Shown here: piece by piece, positions 38,001 through 52,085 of the stretch
Layout: every line of letters begins with the position of its first letter
How positions within the stretch are numbered: position 1 is the stretch's first letter
Assembly (NCBI GenBank): GCA_034620365.1
Contig: JAQGEQ010000314.1
Coordinates: 62,001 to 126,000 of the forward strand
DNA from: Pegea sp. RAD2-039
Lineage: Eukaryota > Chordata > Thaliacea > Salpida > Salpidae
DNA: 64,000 bases
Direction: 5' to 3'
Translations under genes and position numbers: made by a program
Notes under the pieces: model-generated
Seen by the model: only the letters and a program-made list of their open reading frames with translations
Database searches by the model: none
What the model was told of the DNA's origin: nothing

Positions 38001-40704
38001 ATGGTTGAATCACATAAAGTCTAAAAAACAACCCTTACAAGTTGCTGGTTCAAAAATTTGATTATTTAAAAAGAAAATAGTTTTAGAGTCAAAATGTATT
38101 TTTTAAAAGTAATAAAACCGAAGTTCAATGACACAAAAGCTTTTTTTTATTAAAAGTCTAGCTGATATAAACACTAGTCACCTTAGAGGTTTCAACATTA
38201 TGATTAAAGCTGAAATACTAGCAAATAAAAAAACAAAATATTATTAAGTGTAAGAAGTTACTTGAAGCTAAAGAAATTCATTTATTTAATTAGAAAATAA
38301 TTTTTCATATAATTGAATCTTTAAAACATAAACAATTCTTCTAAAAAAACTAAGTAAACAAATTTGTTTTTAAAAAAACGTTTTAATCTAATTCCATAGA
38401 ATCTTTTAAAACTGTTTTTGACGTCTCACATTCCAAATACTTTACTGTGGAACAAGTAAACACATTCTTTTATTTAAACAGTAAATGCTACAGAATCTGT
38501 TAAACTCATCTAACTTATGACATAACCATTTTCACAAAAACAAATTGATAAACTAGAATAACCTTGAAAGCGGTCATCATTTTCTATTGAAGGGTTTATT
38601 AGGAGTCACATAAGTCCATTGGTGGAGTAAACAACTCTGCCTGTTGTCTACAAACAACCCAAACTTAATAATCTTTTGATTTCCTGACGGCAAGCTAGAT
38701 CTGGTCAAATTTCTAAGTATTTATTTACAAAAGTTTCTTTTTTATTGCTTCAAAATTTCTGCTGAAAATATTTAAAGTTGGAACGTCTCGCGCAGAATCT
38801 AAAACGACCATATTGTCACAAACAACTGATTTTAATCTGAAGATTTTTTGTAAATATCTGAAATTTTACAAAAACCAGAATCTGAAAGGTTATTTGACGA
38901 TATTAATAAAAGAGGAAACCAATTTTCATTTCTGGATTCTTTCTTTTCTCTTTAAAGGAGCCTTGTTAAGATGAAGAGCTACAGAAATAATTACAAGTCG
39001 AAAAAAATTTCAGGTCAATCACAAACGGAAATCATTAATCCTAAATTTTAGGTTGACAAGAAAATTTGAAAGAGGCAAGAAAATTTTATTTTTTTCAGGC
39101 GATTTTGGTGAATTTATCAAACTGTAGATTGTAATTGCCAATAAATACAAGTTTAAAGCACAAAAAATATCTTATTTGTGACGATGACGAAAAACTCATG
39201 GTGATTTACGTATGAGAGTGAAAATTATTAATGAAATTTTACGAATGGCGCAGAAACTGAAAATCAGTGAAGCGGAACGAGAATCAAATTGTTTTGAAAT
39301 CGTTCTGAGATAAACCTGCATACACTGATGAGAGCGGTAAAAATGGCCTTTTACAAAGCTTCGTAAGCAAAGGCGATAGAAATAGTTGATTATTTTGTTA
39401 TTAAATTGACCATCTAAAACGCTACCGTAATTTTAAAGTTAAAATGTTTTTTTGTTTTTTGTTTTTTTTTTTGAGACAATTTTGAATTATTCATTTTTAT
39501 CTTCTTTGAAAAATAAAAAGCCACGAGAAAAAGTTTTTTTGGTTGAAAGAATCATAAATACATCATCATCACAAATCTTTTTATACATAAGAATAATAAA
39601 CAACTTTTCAAATAACACTTTTCAATAAAAGAATAAACAACAAGTGAAATTATAAACAGAAAAAAGTTAATGTGATATGAATATACACGAAAACTTGAAA
39701 AAGGGTTAATAAGCAGATAAGTTATTTCATTTTTGTATACATAAATGAAAACGACCATTTTGGTTCGATTAGAAACTGCATTTGTTTTGAAACATATGTT
39801 TCAAACTTAATCTCAAAATGTAGAGTTTGAAGTTAAAAAAAAACATAATTTACAGATTTAAGGTTAAAAATAAAGAATCTGGTATTTTAAACCAAAAATA
39901 AAAGAAACAAAAAAATAACGATATAATTTGAAAGATGTAGCTGAGATACTATTTCTGTTGAAAAAAAAAACCATTAAGTTAGAATTAAACAAAAGATTAC
40001 ACCATCAGTTAATTACCAATTTCATCATGATCAATAAAACAAAGGTCTCAACCCACCAAAGACATAAACACTGCTACAATTTAGTTACATATGATATGCG
40101 AACACGTATGTTTCAAGTCAGTGACATTACATGAAAAAAAAAGAAGACAGTGCGACAAAAGACAATATCTTTTAGTTTAAGATCCAAAAAAAACATCTTG
40201 GACTGACTGTCCCAGATAAATTGTACTAAAAACTAGATGACATACGTAAGAAGCAAAAAGGAGTTTGGGTCGAGTCCTAGAAAAGTCTTTTTTGTTTGTA
40301 GAAAGCTGAAAACAATAGTCTCGTTCCACATGAGTGAGTTTGAGAATCAATGACGGCAAAATTTTTCTCAAAAAAGCACCTCAATTAGAAAGCGAGCGTT
40401 TTCTGTCGTTGCTGCTGCTGCTGATGATGGTGGTGGTGGAGGAGAAAAAACGATTTTCTCGAAATTTAGCTGAAATTTTGGTTTGTTTGAAAAGATAAGA
40501 AAGTATGAGTAAAAAGTGCTTTTTTCAAAACTGTGTTTCAAGGCAAGAAACCCCTAAAAAGTTGACGTATTGAAATAAGAAGATCTTTTTGTGATTCCAA
40601 TTCATATTGAACTGGTTTGAAAACAGACTTGGCAGAGGTTGAAGGCAAACAGAAAATTAATAAGTTAACCATCATCAACACCAGAAGCTACATCAGCAGA
40701 AGTT
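35015..40704. other. AT-rich gene desert
   Basis: About 5.7 kb with no exon I can support. From about 38500 the base composition becomes somewhat less AT-rich. A triplet-repeat patch, GCTGCTGCTGCTGATGATGG, lies at about 40410-40430 and continues as GGTGGTGGTGGAGGAG, 3' of the zinc-finger gene and possibly in its 3' UTR. Confidence 0.45.
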
Positions 40705-43538
40705 TCAATTAGTTAATGGTATAGCCAATGGAGCAGCAGAGACTTCTGGAGAAGGTTGCGGGGCGGAATCCTTACTTTCGACTATAGATGTGGAGCTAGG
40801 AGCAAGATCTAGGGGTACTAGAGATGTCGGGGCGTTGTTGGTATCTGAACTGATCTCAGTGATGACTGCTGTAGTGGTAGTCGAGGTGGTAGAAGCATTT
40901 GATGTCTCGGTTTGTTTGTGTTTTCGAAAATGTCTCAACATATTGCTATTCAATGAGAAGTTCTTTTTACAAATAGGGCAAGAGTAAGGTTTCTCGCCGG
41001 TATGGGTTCGTTTGTGTTTGGTTACATCAGTTAAGGTGCTTTGATAACCACATATTTCACAACGATGTTGTTTCGCGTTTCGCCGACCAACTGTTGGTGT
41101 TGTCGATGAGATCGCGGTATTAGGAGCTATGGCTCTTTGGAAGGGTTGAGATGCAAAGTTTCGATGTCGTTGATTGTTGTTACGACGTTGATATGGACGC
41201 TGCCTACGAGGGTTGTTAGTGGATGAAAAAAGCCTTAGAGCTTTACCCTGTGAATAAAATTTAATTAATATTGGGAAGTTGCAGAAAAGCCTGAAGGCAT
41301 TTTTTTGCCGAAATAATTTGTCAAATTTCGGAAATATCTTTAAAACTAGTTAGACTGGATTCAAGTTTAATTGTTACAAAAAAAAGACGTTTTGAAGTAT
41401 TGAGTTAGCTGGTAAACATGTTACTGCTACTACTGCTGCTGAGTTGGCATTTATTGGCAAGCTTTTGTAGAATATCTTATTAATTATTACGATGAAAACG
41501 TTTTCAAGATTTGCTTCAATCTCAATTTGTAATTATTCCAATTTAATTAGATAAATTTCATAAAAAATTACTGAAATTTGGTGATTTATATAAAAAATAT
41601 GGAAATAAGAGGGTAGATAAGATGTAAAAATGGTAGTAAAGCAGACATAACAGGTTCAAAACCATTAATTGTTGGGAATTATTAGAGCGGAAACACGCTG
41701 AAGCAAAAGATGTTCCTTCTGTGAAAGAATCTTTTGAAAGACTTTAAATTTCGTATTGAAATGAAATTATTCGTTAAAAAAATTAATTAAAATTGTTTGT
41801 TGGGTTTTTGGTAAATAAAAAATTCACAATTTTCAACTAAATTGATTTCAGTTGATTTGAAAATTACTAAAATTTATTCTGGAATTTGAAAAAAATCGGA
41901 CATTTTTAACCGTTTTAAACACAAGTAAGCTGAAAATAGAAATCAACAACTAAAATATTTGTTTAAAAATTGATTCAATCATTTAAACCCAATGAAGCAG
42001 AGAATATAAACTTATTCAATATTAAAAAGTTATTTTCAAGAGTCTTTATCAAATTATATTTCATATTAATGGAAAATTTTCAAGAAAAATGAAATTAAAA
42101 CATAAAAAAAACTCACCACAACCATAGTAGGGAGCTCTTGGTCTTCAGAAGTGATGGTAACTGAGTTGTTGTTGTAGAAGTTTTGAGGTAATGGTGAATT
42201 GTCGGGGTTAATATGAACAAAAGTTTTGTAATTGGAGTTAATGTCACTTGGTAATGTTGAATCATGTACAAGGTGACTGTAAAAATATCTAGTTATAATC
42301 TAAATATGTTTGAGTCTCAACAAACCTTTCATCTTGTTTGTCGTCGAAGTTATTCTGTTTTTAGAAAAACAGATTTTATTAAATGATTACAAGGAAATGG
42401 TTATATTAAAATATTTACGTCAAATTTTTCAATGAATTAAAAACCATTCATTATTTTATAGTTTATTTTTACATAGAAACTTTGAAAATTTAATTTACAT
42501 CTAAATAACATTTTTTTATTAAAAATGTAACATACCATTGGGCTTCTATCTGCTAGATGAGTGTCTTTATCATTGTAAAGAGCATCTAAACATTTATTTC
42601 AATTAAAAGAAATATAATTTTGGATTATGAAGATAAGTTTTTAAATAGAACTTAAATATAATACTTTATATTCAATTTATTTACATTGAATAAATAAACA
42701 GTTTTTAAAATTGTTTGGTTTATATTAAGTAAATTTAAATATTAATAAAGATAAGGAAAATTTTATTCTAAATCTCTAAATATTAGGTTATGATCTGAAA
42801 AATATTTATAAAATGAAAAACAACCTGAACTTGTAAAAGAAGTTGCTGTATCATCATTACCATCATAATCAGAATGGAAGTTTTGATTCTTATTCAAATC
42901 ATTAACTGAAGTTTTCGTAATTTTTCTATTTTCATTATGTTGTGAAAAATCTGAAAAATAACTTTTAATAAGACTACAAGTTAAAAAATTGACATTAACT
43001 CACTTGATTTTGAGTTCTGGTAAGAAAATCCAGAATTCTGGGTAGGTCTTCTCATAGACATAATCTCTTTTCGAAGACTGAAAATGTCATTTCTAAAACT
43101 ATGCATTTGCTCCACAAAAAACTCTTTTAATTCCTGGATCTCATTGATCAAGGGTAAAGCGACCTTGCTATCAATATAACCAGTAACTTTAGGGAGATGA
43201 AGACCATTTGAGACAAATTTTGGTAAAGTTGAATGGTCCTGTTGTCTTAGAATATACAAAATACAGCGAATAGTTTTTTCTTCATTTGTCATTTGATCAG
43301 AAAATAATGGTTTAGAGTAAGAAGTATCATTAAATGAATTACAACTACTGCCTTGAGTGACATCTTTAAGGACAGAGCATGCTTGCAGAATATCATTTGA
43401 TGAATAAGTTTCCAAGCAGAGTCTGCAGATTGTGCTAGTGCTATGGTATGAGATGTTGTTTAAAACAAAGCACAATAAATCATTAATAATAATATTATTA
43501 GATTGAGGATTTGAACCAAGGGGACCTAACCGTTCCAT
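40705..43538 (-). CDS. two-finger C2H2 protein with an N-terminal mobile-element-like domain
   Basis: Six exons (43004-43538, 42825-42950, 42536-42585, 42327-42355, 42117-42276, 40705-41247) sum to 481 codons in frame, giving 480 residues. The N-terminal exon encodes a helical domain with NDLLCFVLNNISYHSTSTIC and, later, LPLINEIQELKEFF. I recall similar (V/I)NDLLCxxxN...CxxxYxxxEI domains from unnamed invertebrate proteins and LINE ORF1-like proteins; this is memory, not a search. The middle is Asn/Ser-rich and probably disordered, followed by an Arg-rich stretch (RRQRPYQRRNNNQRHR). Two C2H2 fingers follow: CEICGYQSTLTDVTKHKRTH and CPICKKNFSLNSNMLRHFRK, joined by the canonical TGEKPYS linker. 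The C-terminus is a Thr/Ser/Pro-rich tail. It is probably a nuclear DNA- or RNA-binding protein. No orthologue is assigned. Confidence 0.8.
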
Positions 43539-46500
43539 GAGCTTTTAGAACCCCAATAAAACTATTTAATACAATTTATAATAATTCTGTAAACATAATG
43601 GACTTTGATTAAAACTCAAACCAAAACATAAAGTATTGCTTCTTTAAATAAAAACTAAAAATAAACGTTAAAGAAATATTAGTTAGAACTTAAAAAGTTA
43701 AATTGATTAAAACATGAAAAGTTAAAATTCAAAAAATAAAGTTTGAAAATAAAGTAATTTATTAAATTTTAATTCATTAAATATCCAAGCCACCCACACA
43801 AACTTACAAGTTCTTTTCATGTAGATGTTAAGTTTTTATTAATTACTTAAAACTAGTTTAAGCTGATCTAAATTTCTAGGAACTATAAAGACAGACTCAA
43901 GTTTCAAAAACAAGCCAATCACAATCAAGTAAATAAAATCAAAGTCAATTAAACTAATTAAATCTCCAAAAATAGAATAAAAAAGTTCAATTTTAACAAA
44001 ATCATCAGATAGAGATTGAAAAATTAGACTATAGACAGAGATATTAAAAAAATATAAACAATATTATAAAAAAATAGTCTGTCAAATTAAAATTAGTAAT
44101 TAGCTGAAAGGATTTTAACTTTAAAATCAACAATAGTTTCATATAAACTTGACTAACGATTATAATAGATACAAAGTTAGTTCTATAAAGAAATATATTT
44201 TTTTCAGATATTAAAAAAAACACTTAGAATTAGGTGATGAAAACTCAGAATAAAAAAACTTAAGGAAATAAAGATAGAATGATTCAAATAAAAAAAAGTA
44301 TGAATACAGTTCTAAGAAAAGATAATAAACAGATTATAATTTTATATCAACATAAAATTAGCTTTTTTGAAATAAACTTCCTGAAACAGAAAGATTAGAT
44401 TGAAATCAGATAAAGTTATTAAGAAAAATAAAACCCATAAGTACTGTAACTAAAAGCTTATATTAAATGTTTATCTAATATTTACAGAAAATCGTTATCA
44501 GATTTAGATACCGATTAAAAGAAAAATTACATTTGATATAGCACTATAAACTATAAAATTTGTTGCTGTCATAAATATTTACATAAATAAATTTATTCAA
44601 ACCTTTGTACACTTTAGAAAAATAATAAACAAAAAATTATTTATAGTTTTATACAACTTTTCATAAAACACAGATAATATGAGAATTTTTAAACTTTTTA
44701 AATATTTATTAGAAATAAAATATAATTTAATCTATTTATAAAAATAAAATCAACAAAATTATTAATTAGAACATACATAAACCAAAATTTAAATTATATA
44801 GAATAAAAAAAATACATTTTAATTGCAGTTATAAATATAGAATAAGCTAATAAAAATTAAAAAATGTAATAAAAAGTTGTTAATGCAAAAACATAAATTA
44901 TTATTTATATAGATGTAAAAATGATAAGAAATTTGCATAAAATTGCTTATCATTTAAATATCAGCTTTGCTGTGAATTGAACAAACTGATTTCTTTAAAA
45001 AATTAAAAAACTTAAAATGACTTCAAAATATTTAAACTGATTTCAAATTTTATAGATTTATGTTTGCATTTAAGTAAACAAATAAATTTTAAAAAATGTT
45101 CTAACTCATTAAACGATAAAAAATAATTTTAACTTAATTCAAAACCAAAAAAAATATAAAACTTTAATTAATTACAAATCTGAATAAAACTTTAAAATAA
45201 GTAAAATAAAAAAGGCAAAGTGTTTAAAAAATAATAAACAAAGTTACTTTTTATTAGTAAACCATTTCAATAACAGATAAACAATACTATTTTTTTATTT
45301 CAAATAATCTAACAATAAAATCTTCGACAGAATTAAAAGAAAACGATTAAATTCGAATGCAAAATGCCTTAAGAAAAGAAGTATTACTGACACGTGCTAT
45401 AATAAGGCGACTAAGTTATAGCCTTGACCGGTTGCTCTTAATCAACATTAGTTCTGTTTTGGCGTTTTTCGCACTATTTCAATAGGGTGCGACCATTAAA
45501 AGTTGTTTAAAAATTACTTTGCTAACTAGATTTTTTAAATAGCGTTAAGTGACTTTGAAAAGAAAAAAAAATATATTGTTTATAAAAATCATTAAAGGTG
45601 CTTTTTTAAATCCTAAAATTGAACAAAATATTTAATAAATAAAAAACTTTTATTTATAAACATTCAACAAGTATCAAAATATTTCTAAAATTATTCAAAT
45701 TAAAAAGATATGAATGAAATTTAATCCAATTTTTTCCAGTTTCGATAGCTTTAAATGACAATTCAGTTGAGCTATATACCATGACTAATCAGTTTTATCA
45801 AAAATCAAATCGTAGAAGGAATCACAAGCGCGAATAAAAACAGAAGCCCAACATTAATTTGAAGCATTTAACTATTGATAGTCAAAAATTACTTTAAGAA
45901 TATTAAAGTAATTGGCAATCTAACATTTGGTCATTAAATATTAGCCATTATTAATGATTTATGCAAAAAAAATTGGAAAAACTCTTATTTAAAAAAAGAA
46001 CGAGTCATAATAATGTATAAGCAGTAAGGTTTATCTAAATAAGTTGAAAATAATAACTGACAAAACCTTAAGGTTACTCTAAAAAAAAACAATTTTAAAT
46101 CTTGCTCGAAAAATTGCTTTTACTTTTTAGTTTCATAAATATTCTAACTTGTTTTATAAAGAATAAATTTAAATTCAGAAATAAATTAAAAGCAATTGAT
46201 AATCAAATTTCAAACTAATTATTTTCAAACCCGAATTTATCAAACACTTTTCAACTTTTAGTTCAATATGATACTTGTAATTAGATCTACTGACTATGAA
46301 AGAACCAAATAATTAATTTTGGATAAAAATTGTTTGTCGAAAAGTTAGATTGATTAAACGTGATTAAAGTTATTTTTAGTTTATTAAGTTTAGACTTTAT
46401 CACATTTAGCACGAATAGAGAATGAATTTTACCAATCAAAAAACGATTTTCATTCTGATTTGGTTTAAATTCACCTTTATCTTGATGAAATATGGAAACT

Positions 46501-48971
46501 TTAAACTTTTATTAGCTTATACCATTAAAAAAATATTTAATTGATCTAATTATAATCTAACAATTATTAAAATACTTTTAAAACATCAAAATATTTGCAA
46601 GAAATCATATTTTTTACAATTAAAATTTTTAATATTTATTCAAATCATCAAACATTTAATTTTTTATTCAAAAAATATTATTTAATTTTTATTAAAACCT
46701 TTTAAAGTCTAACTATTTGGTTAAATTCGTTTTAAATCTGTAATCGTGTTGAACAAAAGCTGTTATATTAATTCTTAATTAACATTTTATTTATTGCAAG
46801 TTTTTTTGATTAGAAATTAATACAAAATTCAACTAGAAAATAAATAGGTCATTTTACAGTCACAGCACTTTAGCTGAAGTAGTATCTGTTTTGACTCAAT
46901 TCTAAAAGTTTCAAATAGTTAAATTTGTTAAATTAATTGAAAATAAATAATTTATTGTATTAAAAAAAACAGCTTTTTATAACTATTTTGTTTTATTTAA
47001 TAAAACTTTGGATATTTGTTGATAAAAACAATTAATTTAAAGCTTAATATCAATAATTTACTTTTTTAATACAAGTTTCAATATCTTCAAAATTATATCT
47101 GATATAATATATTGGATTATATAATAGAAAAAATTCAGAAAAAAATTGATTTTAAATATAAGAGACTTAAAATTGAATTATTTAATTTTAAAACGTAAAA
47201 AACGCTTGACAAAAAACTGAGACAATTAAATCGGGCCAAAAATGGCTTATAAAAAGGATACTTATAAAATGTTGATTAATTGAACTTTCATTAATCAAAT
47301 TCAATTTTAGAAAAGGCTTCGTCTCTTGAGTATTCTATATGTAGGTGACTTATTGTTTACTAGATTCACCTTATATAAGTTCATTTGCTTTATCTTAAAA
47401 CAAACAAACTAAATATAGTTTTTAAAGATTAAACCAAATTAATATATCTGTAAAAAGCCAAAATTGTTTTCATCGCGTCAAAAAATGTATAATTTAGATT
47501 TAAAAAACTCATTTTGTATATTGAACATAAATAATGTGTTTTCTCAGCTCAAGTATTTTCTAATAAGTTGGTTCATCTGACAATCAACCAATCACAGGCC
47601 TTTCTACTTAGTTCAATTGTTGTTTGTGTAATTCAAACTGATGTTGTGTCAAGTCAGAATTTTTAAAGTACCAGTTTAACTCGTCAATGACGTCATCAAT
47701 GGATTACTAAAAGTAGATCACGTGACCACTAACTAATTTGTTATGATTAGTTTTATAATTTTAAATACTAGTCAAAAAATTGTAGCTAAAAAAAGAAATT
47801 TAAATTTAAATATTGATAATAAAATCTACCATTATAACTGATATAAATAACAAGCATTTAATTAAAAGTTTTCTGAAGCTATTTTTAACATTTTGTAAAT
47901 TAGATCAACTTTATTTAGTAGGGCAAAGTTTAAATATAACTTTAGACGATTATAAAACATATATCAACCTAAATTTTTCGGTAATTATATTCCAAAGCGT
48001 AAAATTGTAAAAACCAATATAAGCAACTTTACATAACTAAGAAAGTGGCTACAGTTTTATTATATCCTTGTTAAATTGTCGCAAAAAAAATACAAATAAA
48101 ATAAATTTCAACATTTATAAGAAACCTAAGAATTTTTTTTATATAAATAATCGATTATCCAATATAAGTTTATTTATTCCAAAAATGTATTTATGTTAGT
48201 AACTTTTATAAAGTTTTTTTAATTTTTAACTGCCAATGTAGTTTATAAATAGTTTAAAAAATTTTTTAGTTAAATAACTGAATAAAAATATTAATCATAA
48301 TTGAAAATGTAGGTTATAGGGTTGTGAATGATTAATCAAATACGAATATTACACAAAGCCTTTTTGGAAAATTTCGTAAAAGCAACTTACCTAACCTAAT
48401 TTATAGTAAACACACTCAATAAACTCAAATTGAACTTATGCTATAAGAGTCATATAAGTTAGCAATTTGGTAACAATCAAACAACTGAATGAATTTGAAC
48501 TTGCATTTTCAACAATGTTATAACAAAATATTTAAACTAAATAAACTTAAGTTTTATGTTTGCTTTTTCACTATAAAACTCTATTTGCTTAATTGTAATT
48601 TTATACTAAATGCATTTTTGACCAAGTAAATAATGTTAATTGTCATGACAACAACGGTAAATAAAAAAATATATTTGAATCAATATTTTTGATAAATTTA
48701 TTAATTTTGAAGTTTGAATTTTTAAATTATTTTTTTTTAAATAATTTAAACATTTTACAAATTTATTCGTTTAAAAAGTTTTGATTAAAATTTTTATTTT
48801 TAAAAAAATGTTGGATTTTTTAATTTTTTTTATCTTTGTAAACTAAATAGATTTTTCTTAATCATTTGTTATTATTTTCACTAAATTAAAAATATTTTAA
48901 AATATAGACAACTTCTCTAATATTTTAACTTATCAAAATCTTTAATCAAATATTAGAAGATCCGGTAGCTA
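43539..48971. other. AT-rich gene desert
   Basis: About 5.4 kb with no convincing coding exon, RNA gene or array. One TGACGTCA lies at 47688-47695 in a short, less AT-rich stretch (47560-47740) that also has CACGTGACC. Short open frames such as 47813-48010 look like chance. Confidence 0.45.
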
Positions 48972-49032
48972 GCAGCAAATGCGTCAGATCGCTCCGTATA
49001 GCGCTCTCTACTTCGCAAATAAATGAAGAATA
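48972..49032 (+). mobile_element. LINE-A coding-tail fragment
   Basis: Short match to the LINE-A end: CAGATCGCTCCGTATAGCGC followed by TCTCTACTTCGCAAATAAATG. It includes the same stop in place of Trp (CCGTATAGC against CCGAATAGC). A 15-bp triplicate, AGCATCACTTATCT, follows at about 49107-49153. Confidence 0.7.
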
Positions 49033-49106
49033 AATCATAGAAATCTCAAACAGTTTTTCTTCTGTATTTCACTGTGTCTTACTTCATCTATTTTCTTTGG
49101 TTTTAG

Positions 49107-49153
49107 CAGCATCACTTATCTAGCATCACTTATTTAGCATCACTTATCTAGCA
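49107..49153. repeat. 15-bp tandem repeat, three copies
   Basis: Unit AGCATCACTTATCT/T repeated three times next to a LINE-A fragment. It has no coding role that I can see. Confidence 0.75.
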
Positions 49154-49605
49154 CGGCCTTTCTCGGCCAATATAGGCCTTTATTACTACTAACTTTATTA
49201 TATTATTACTATTAGCTAGTAAAATAATTGATTTCTTTATTTTATCTTATAAGTTTTTATTTAAGTCAATCAAAAACTCTAACAAATTATTTCCAAATTA
49301 ATTAATTAAATATTTTTACAGTTTTGTTTAGCAATATTTTTTACAATCTACGAAAAATAAGTCAAAAGTATTTTTTTATTTCTACTTCTTTTATTACTTC
49401 ATCAATAACTTTTTATAATTTGATTTATCCAAGGTTTTTATTATTAGTTAATAAGTTGTTAAAGCAAATCAAAGATAAGTTTTTAGATTAAATGTATTTT
49501 TAGGATTAAAAAATGATGTAGAATAGATTTTCTTACTTATACAGTACAAAGACATTATTGATTAAAAAGTTTTTATTTATCGAAATACCCTTTTTGTATT
49601 ATTAT

Positions 49606-49771
49606 TAACATTTTATGTAATTGTTCACTGTTATATGTTTTGAGGGCTACTGAAATACCATGTGTTACATCTTTTACTTTCTATATTTTTGACTAAATAG
49701 ATTTAATTTGTGAGAATGTGTGTTAGCGAAGGGTGCTACCCTCCTTCGCATTTATTGAAATAAATAAATAA
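49606..49771 (+). mobile_element. LINE-B 3'-tail fragment
   Basis: Contains TGTAATTGTTCACTGTTATA, the GAATGTGTGTTAGCGAAGG stretch and CTACCCTCCTTCGCATTTAT followed by AAATAAATAAATAAG. Plus orientation, about 260 bp downstream of the SLC19 gene's 3' end. Confidence 0.88.
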
Positions 49772-50031
49772 GTTTGAAAGTAAAAGTGCTCGATTACAGA
49801 TTTCAATCAATATTTTACAAATTTCTAAAAACTTAACTTAAGATTTATTTTTTTATTCAATAATTAACTAAAAAAATTGATAGATAAAATGATTTTCTAT
49901 ATATAAAATCACAAATATTTGAAAAGCAATAATTAGATATGATTTGAAAAAATATGACCTAAATATAAGTTATTTCATTTGGAAAATAACAGCAGAAGTA
50001 TGTTAAAATCCAAGCACTTGAATTGAATCTT

Positions 50032-52085
50032 TCAAATAGAGACAGTGGTTTTGCTTCGACAGCAGTTATAGATTCCAATAATGGTGAAGATTACACCAAG
50101 TACAGAATAATAAAAACTGAAAAAAGTAATCAAGTATTACTTCAAATATTTACTTTAGTGGCTAGCTCACAATCTTCTAAATAGCAGACTAAATTAAATT
50201 TTTAGTTGGATAACAAGCGCACTGCATCTTCAAATAATTTGAAAAAGTCTTCCCAGACATTTAAAGAAAGCAGAGAGATGTTTTGTTGTCTTTCAAATAT
50301 TATCTTTTAACCGAAAGAAATGGACAATAACATTTTCTAAATTAACTACAATTTTTATATAAAAAAATTGAATAAAAATGATAAAAAGTTTGTTAAAAAT
50401 TCAATTTTTTATGTAAACATTTCAGTTTAGTCTCTTGTTAGTAAGCTAACAATATTTGTTGTTCTTTATTTAAATAGATTATTTTCTGGGACCTTTTTAG
50501 GATCTAACCCAAAGACTAGCTTACCTAATAATAAGATAAAAAGATTTAGCGTCAAGATTTAGTACAGATTTTTCTAGAAGTAAAATAGTTGCTAAAGTTG
50601 TTAAGACCAAAGCAATAAAAGTATTTGCTCCAAATAATAAGGCATGTCTCTTGCTAGAAAGACCAGAAGCCAATTGAAACCTGTTAAAATAAAACTTTAA
50701 ATGAAATTGTTTATATTAGAAGATAATACTTACTGTGTGATTGTTATTACAAAACTGTAGATAAAAATATAAACACAGTAACAAGAATAACAAACAAATA
50801 TGTTCGTTGTTGTTGACATTACATAAACTAATCCAAATTTAATGAAAGAACAAGAAGCAAAAGAGAAGTCCTTCCAATGTAACCATTCAGATTTGATGTA
50901 ACCAACCAACAATGCACTGCAAGCAGCTATAAAAGTTCAACTAATTTAACCAATATTTAAGTTTTGAAGGAAATTTTTACCTAAAATAGTCGCTATACTT
51001 TCCACTAAACCATTATACTTCTGATATTTTTCATCAATATTTTCCCATAAATTCTGGATGAAATTAATGATTAGATACCAACCAGTCATCATAAATATCC
51101 AACAAAAAGACCATTTTTTAATATTACTATCTCCAAAACATTTGATTGTGTCTTCCCAACATTCTTTGATGATTTGTTTGTAAGATTTCTTTCTGTTAAC
51201 TTGAGTGGTCTGAAAAATTAGACTTTCCTCAAAATTATAAGATGTTTATGATATAAAAACCTCAGTGTCTTCTTGTTTAATCTCTATATCTTCTATATCT
51301 TCATCTTTCAGAGCGACTTCTTCATACAACAAGGAGCTTTTTGGCATTTTAAAGAAATAAGAAAGAACTAAAGAACACGAACAGGTCGATAAGCTTATGA
51401 TATTTAAATAATATAAATCAATATCCACGAATGAAACTAAACATTGAGCTAAGAGCGAACCAGTAAAACTCCCAAAGCAAGTCACAAATCTCATATAAGA
51501 TGTGCACTTATGAAAGTATTTTGAGTTTAGTAAACTAAAAAATAAAAAAGTTTAGGAAATTATTTCATAATTCTCAACTGACCTATAAGGGTATGAGAAA
51601 TAAGAGACCTCTCCGGAGGTTCCCAGAGCAAACAAGATCTGCATTAAGATCATTAACTTAAAACCATTCCCAAATATCAATATCAAAAGGCAACCCATAT
51701 ATCTATTGATACAAACAAGAAAGTTAAATTGAAATTAGTTTTGAATTATTTAAAACTTACCCAAGAACATAAAGTACAATGACAGGTTTATATCTCGTAA
51801 AATCTGTGAGTAAAAATATGGGTACAAGTAAGATGAGGTTGGTGTAGATAAAAGTCGGATAAAGACCATTCAATAGTTCAGATTCTGTTAAGTTTTGATG
51901 AGGACCCTAAAATATTCAAAAGATCAATTTTATTCTAAAAGTTTTTGATTAAAGAAAATTTCAAAAGTTACCATCAAATACTGAGTAAGGTAAGGTTCTG
52001 AAGGTTTAATTGCCATCAAGTAACCAAAAGAACAGATTAAAAACATAAATTTAATAAAATCTGAATCCTTTGAAATTTTATCCAT
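50032..52085 (-). CDS. SLC19-family vitamin transporter (thiamine/folate carrier)
   Basis: Twelve-span carrier of the reduced-folate/thiamine transporter family; the substrate (thiamine or folate) cannot be fixed from sequence alone. Eight exons (51972-52085, 51761-51906, 51583-51702, 51261-51534, 50981-51209, 50734-50926, 50525-50680, 50032-50116) sum to 439 codons in frame, giving 438 residues. Family marks: IKPSEPYLTQYL in TM1 (family RPSExFLTPYL), LVPIFLLTDFTRYKPVIVL, GEVSYFSYPY, YYLNIISLSTCSCSLVLSYF, WSFCWIFMMTGWYLIINFIQ, YNGLVES and SKRHALLFGANTFIALVLTT. A charged loop after TM6 (EEVALKDEDIEDIEIKQEDT) is cytosolic. The C-terminal tail is short (CCRSKTTVSI), shorter than in vertebrate members. 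Several donors are non-consensus (GTCAGT, GTTTTT). Confidence 0.92.

Noticed and set aside
47813..48010. 65-codon plus-strand open frame
   Set aside because: Composition is that of AT-rich noise; no neighbours, signal or motif.
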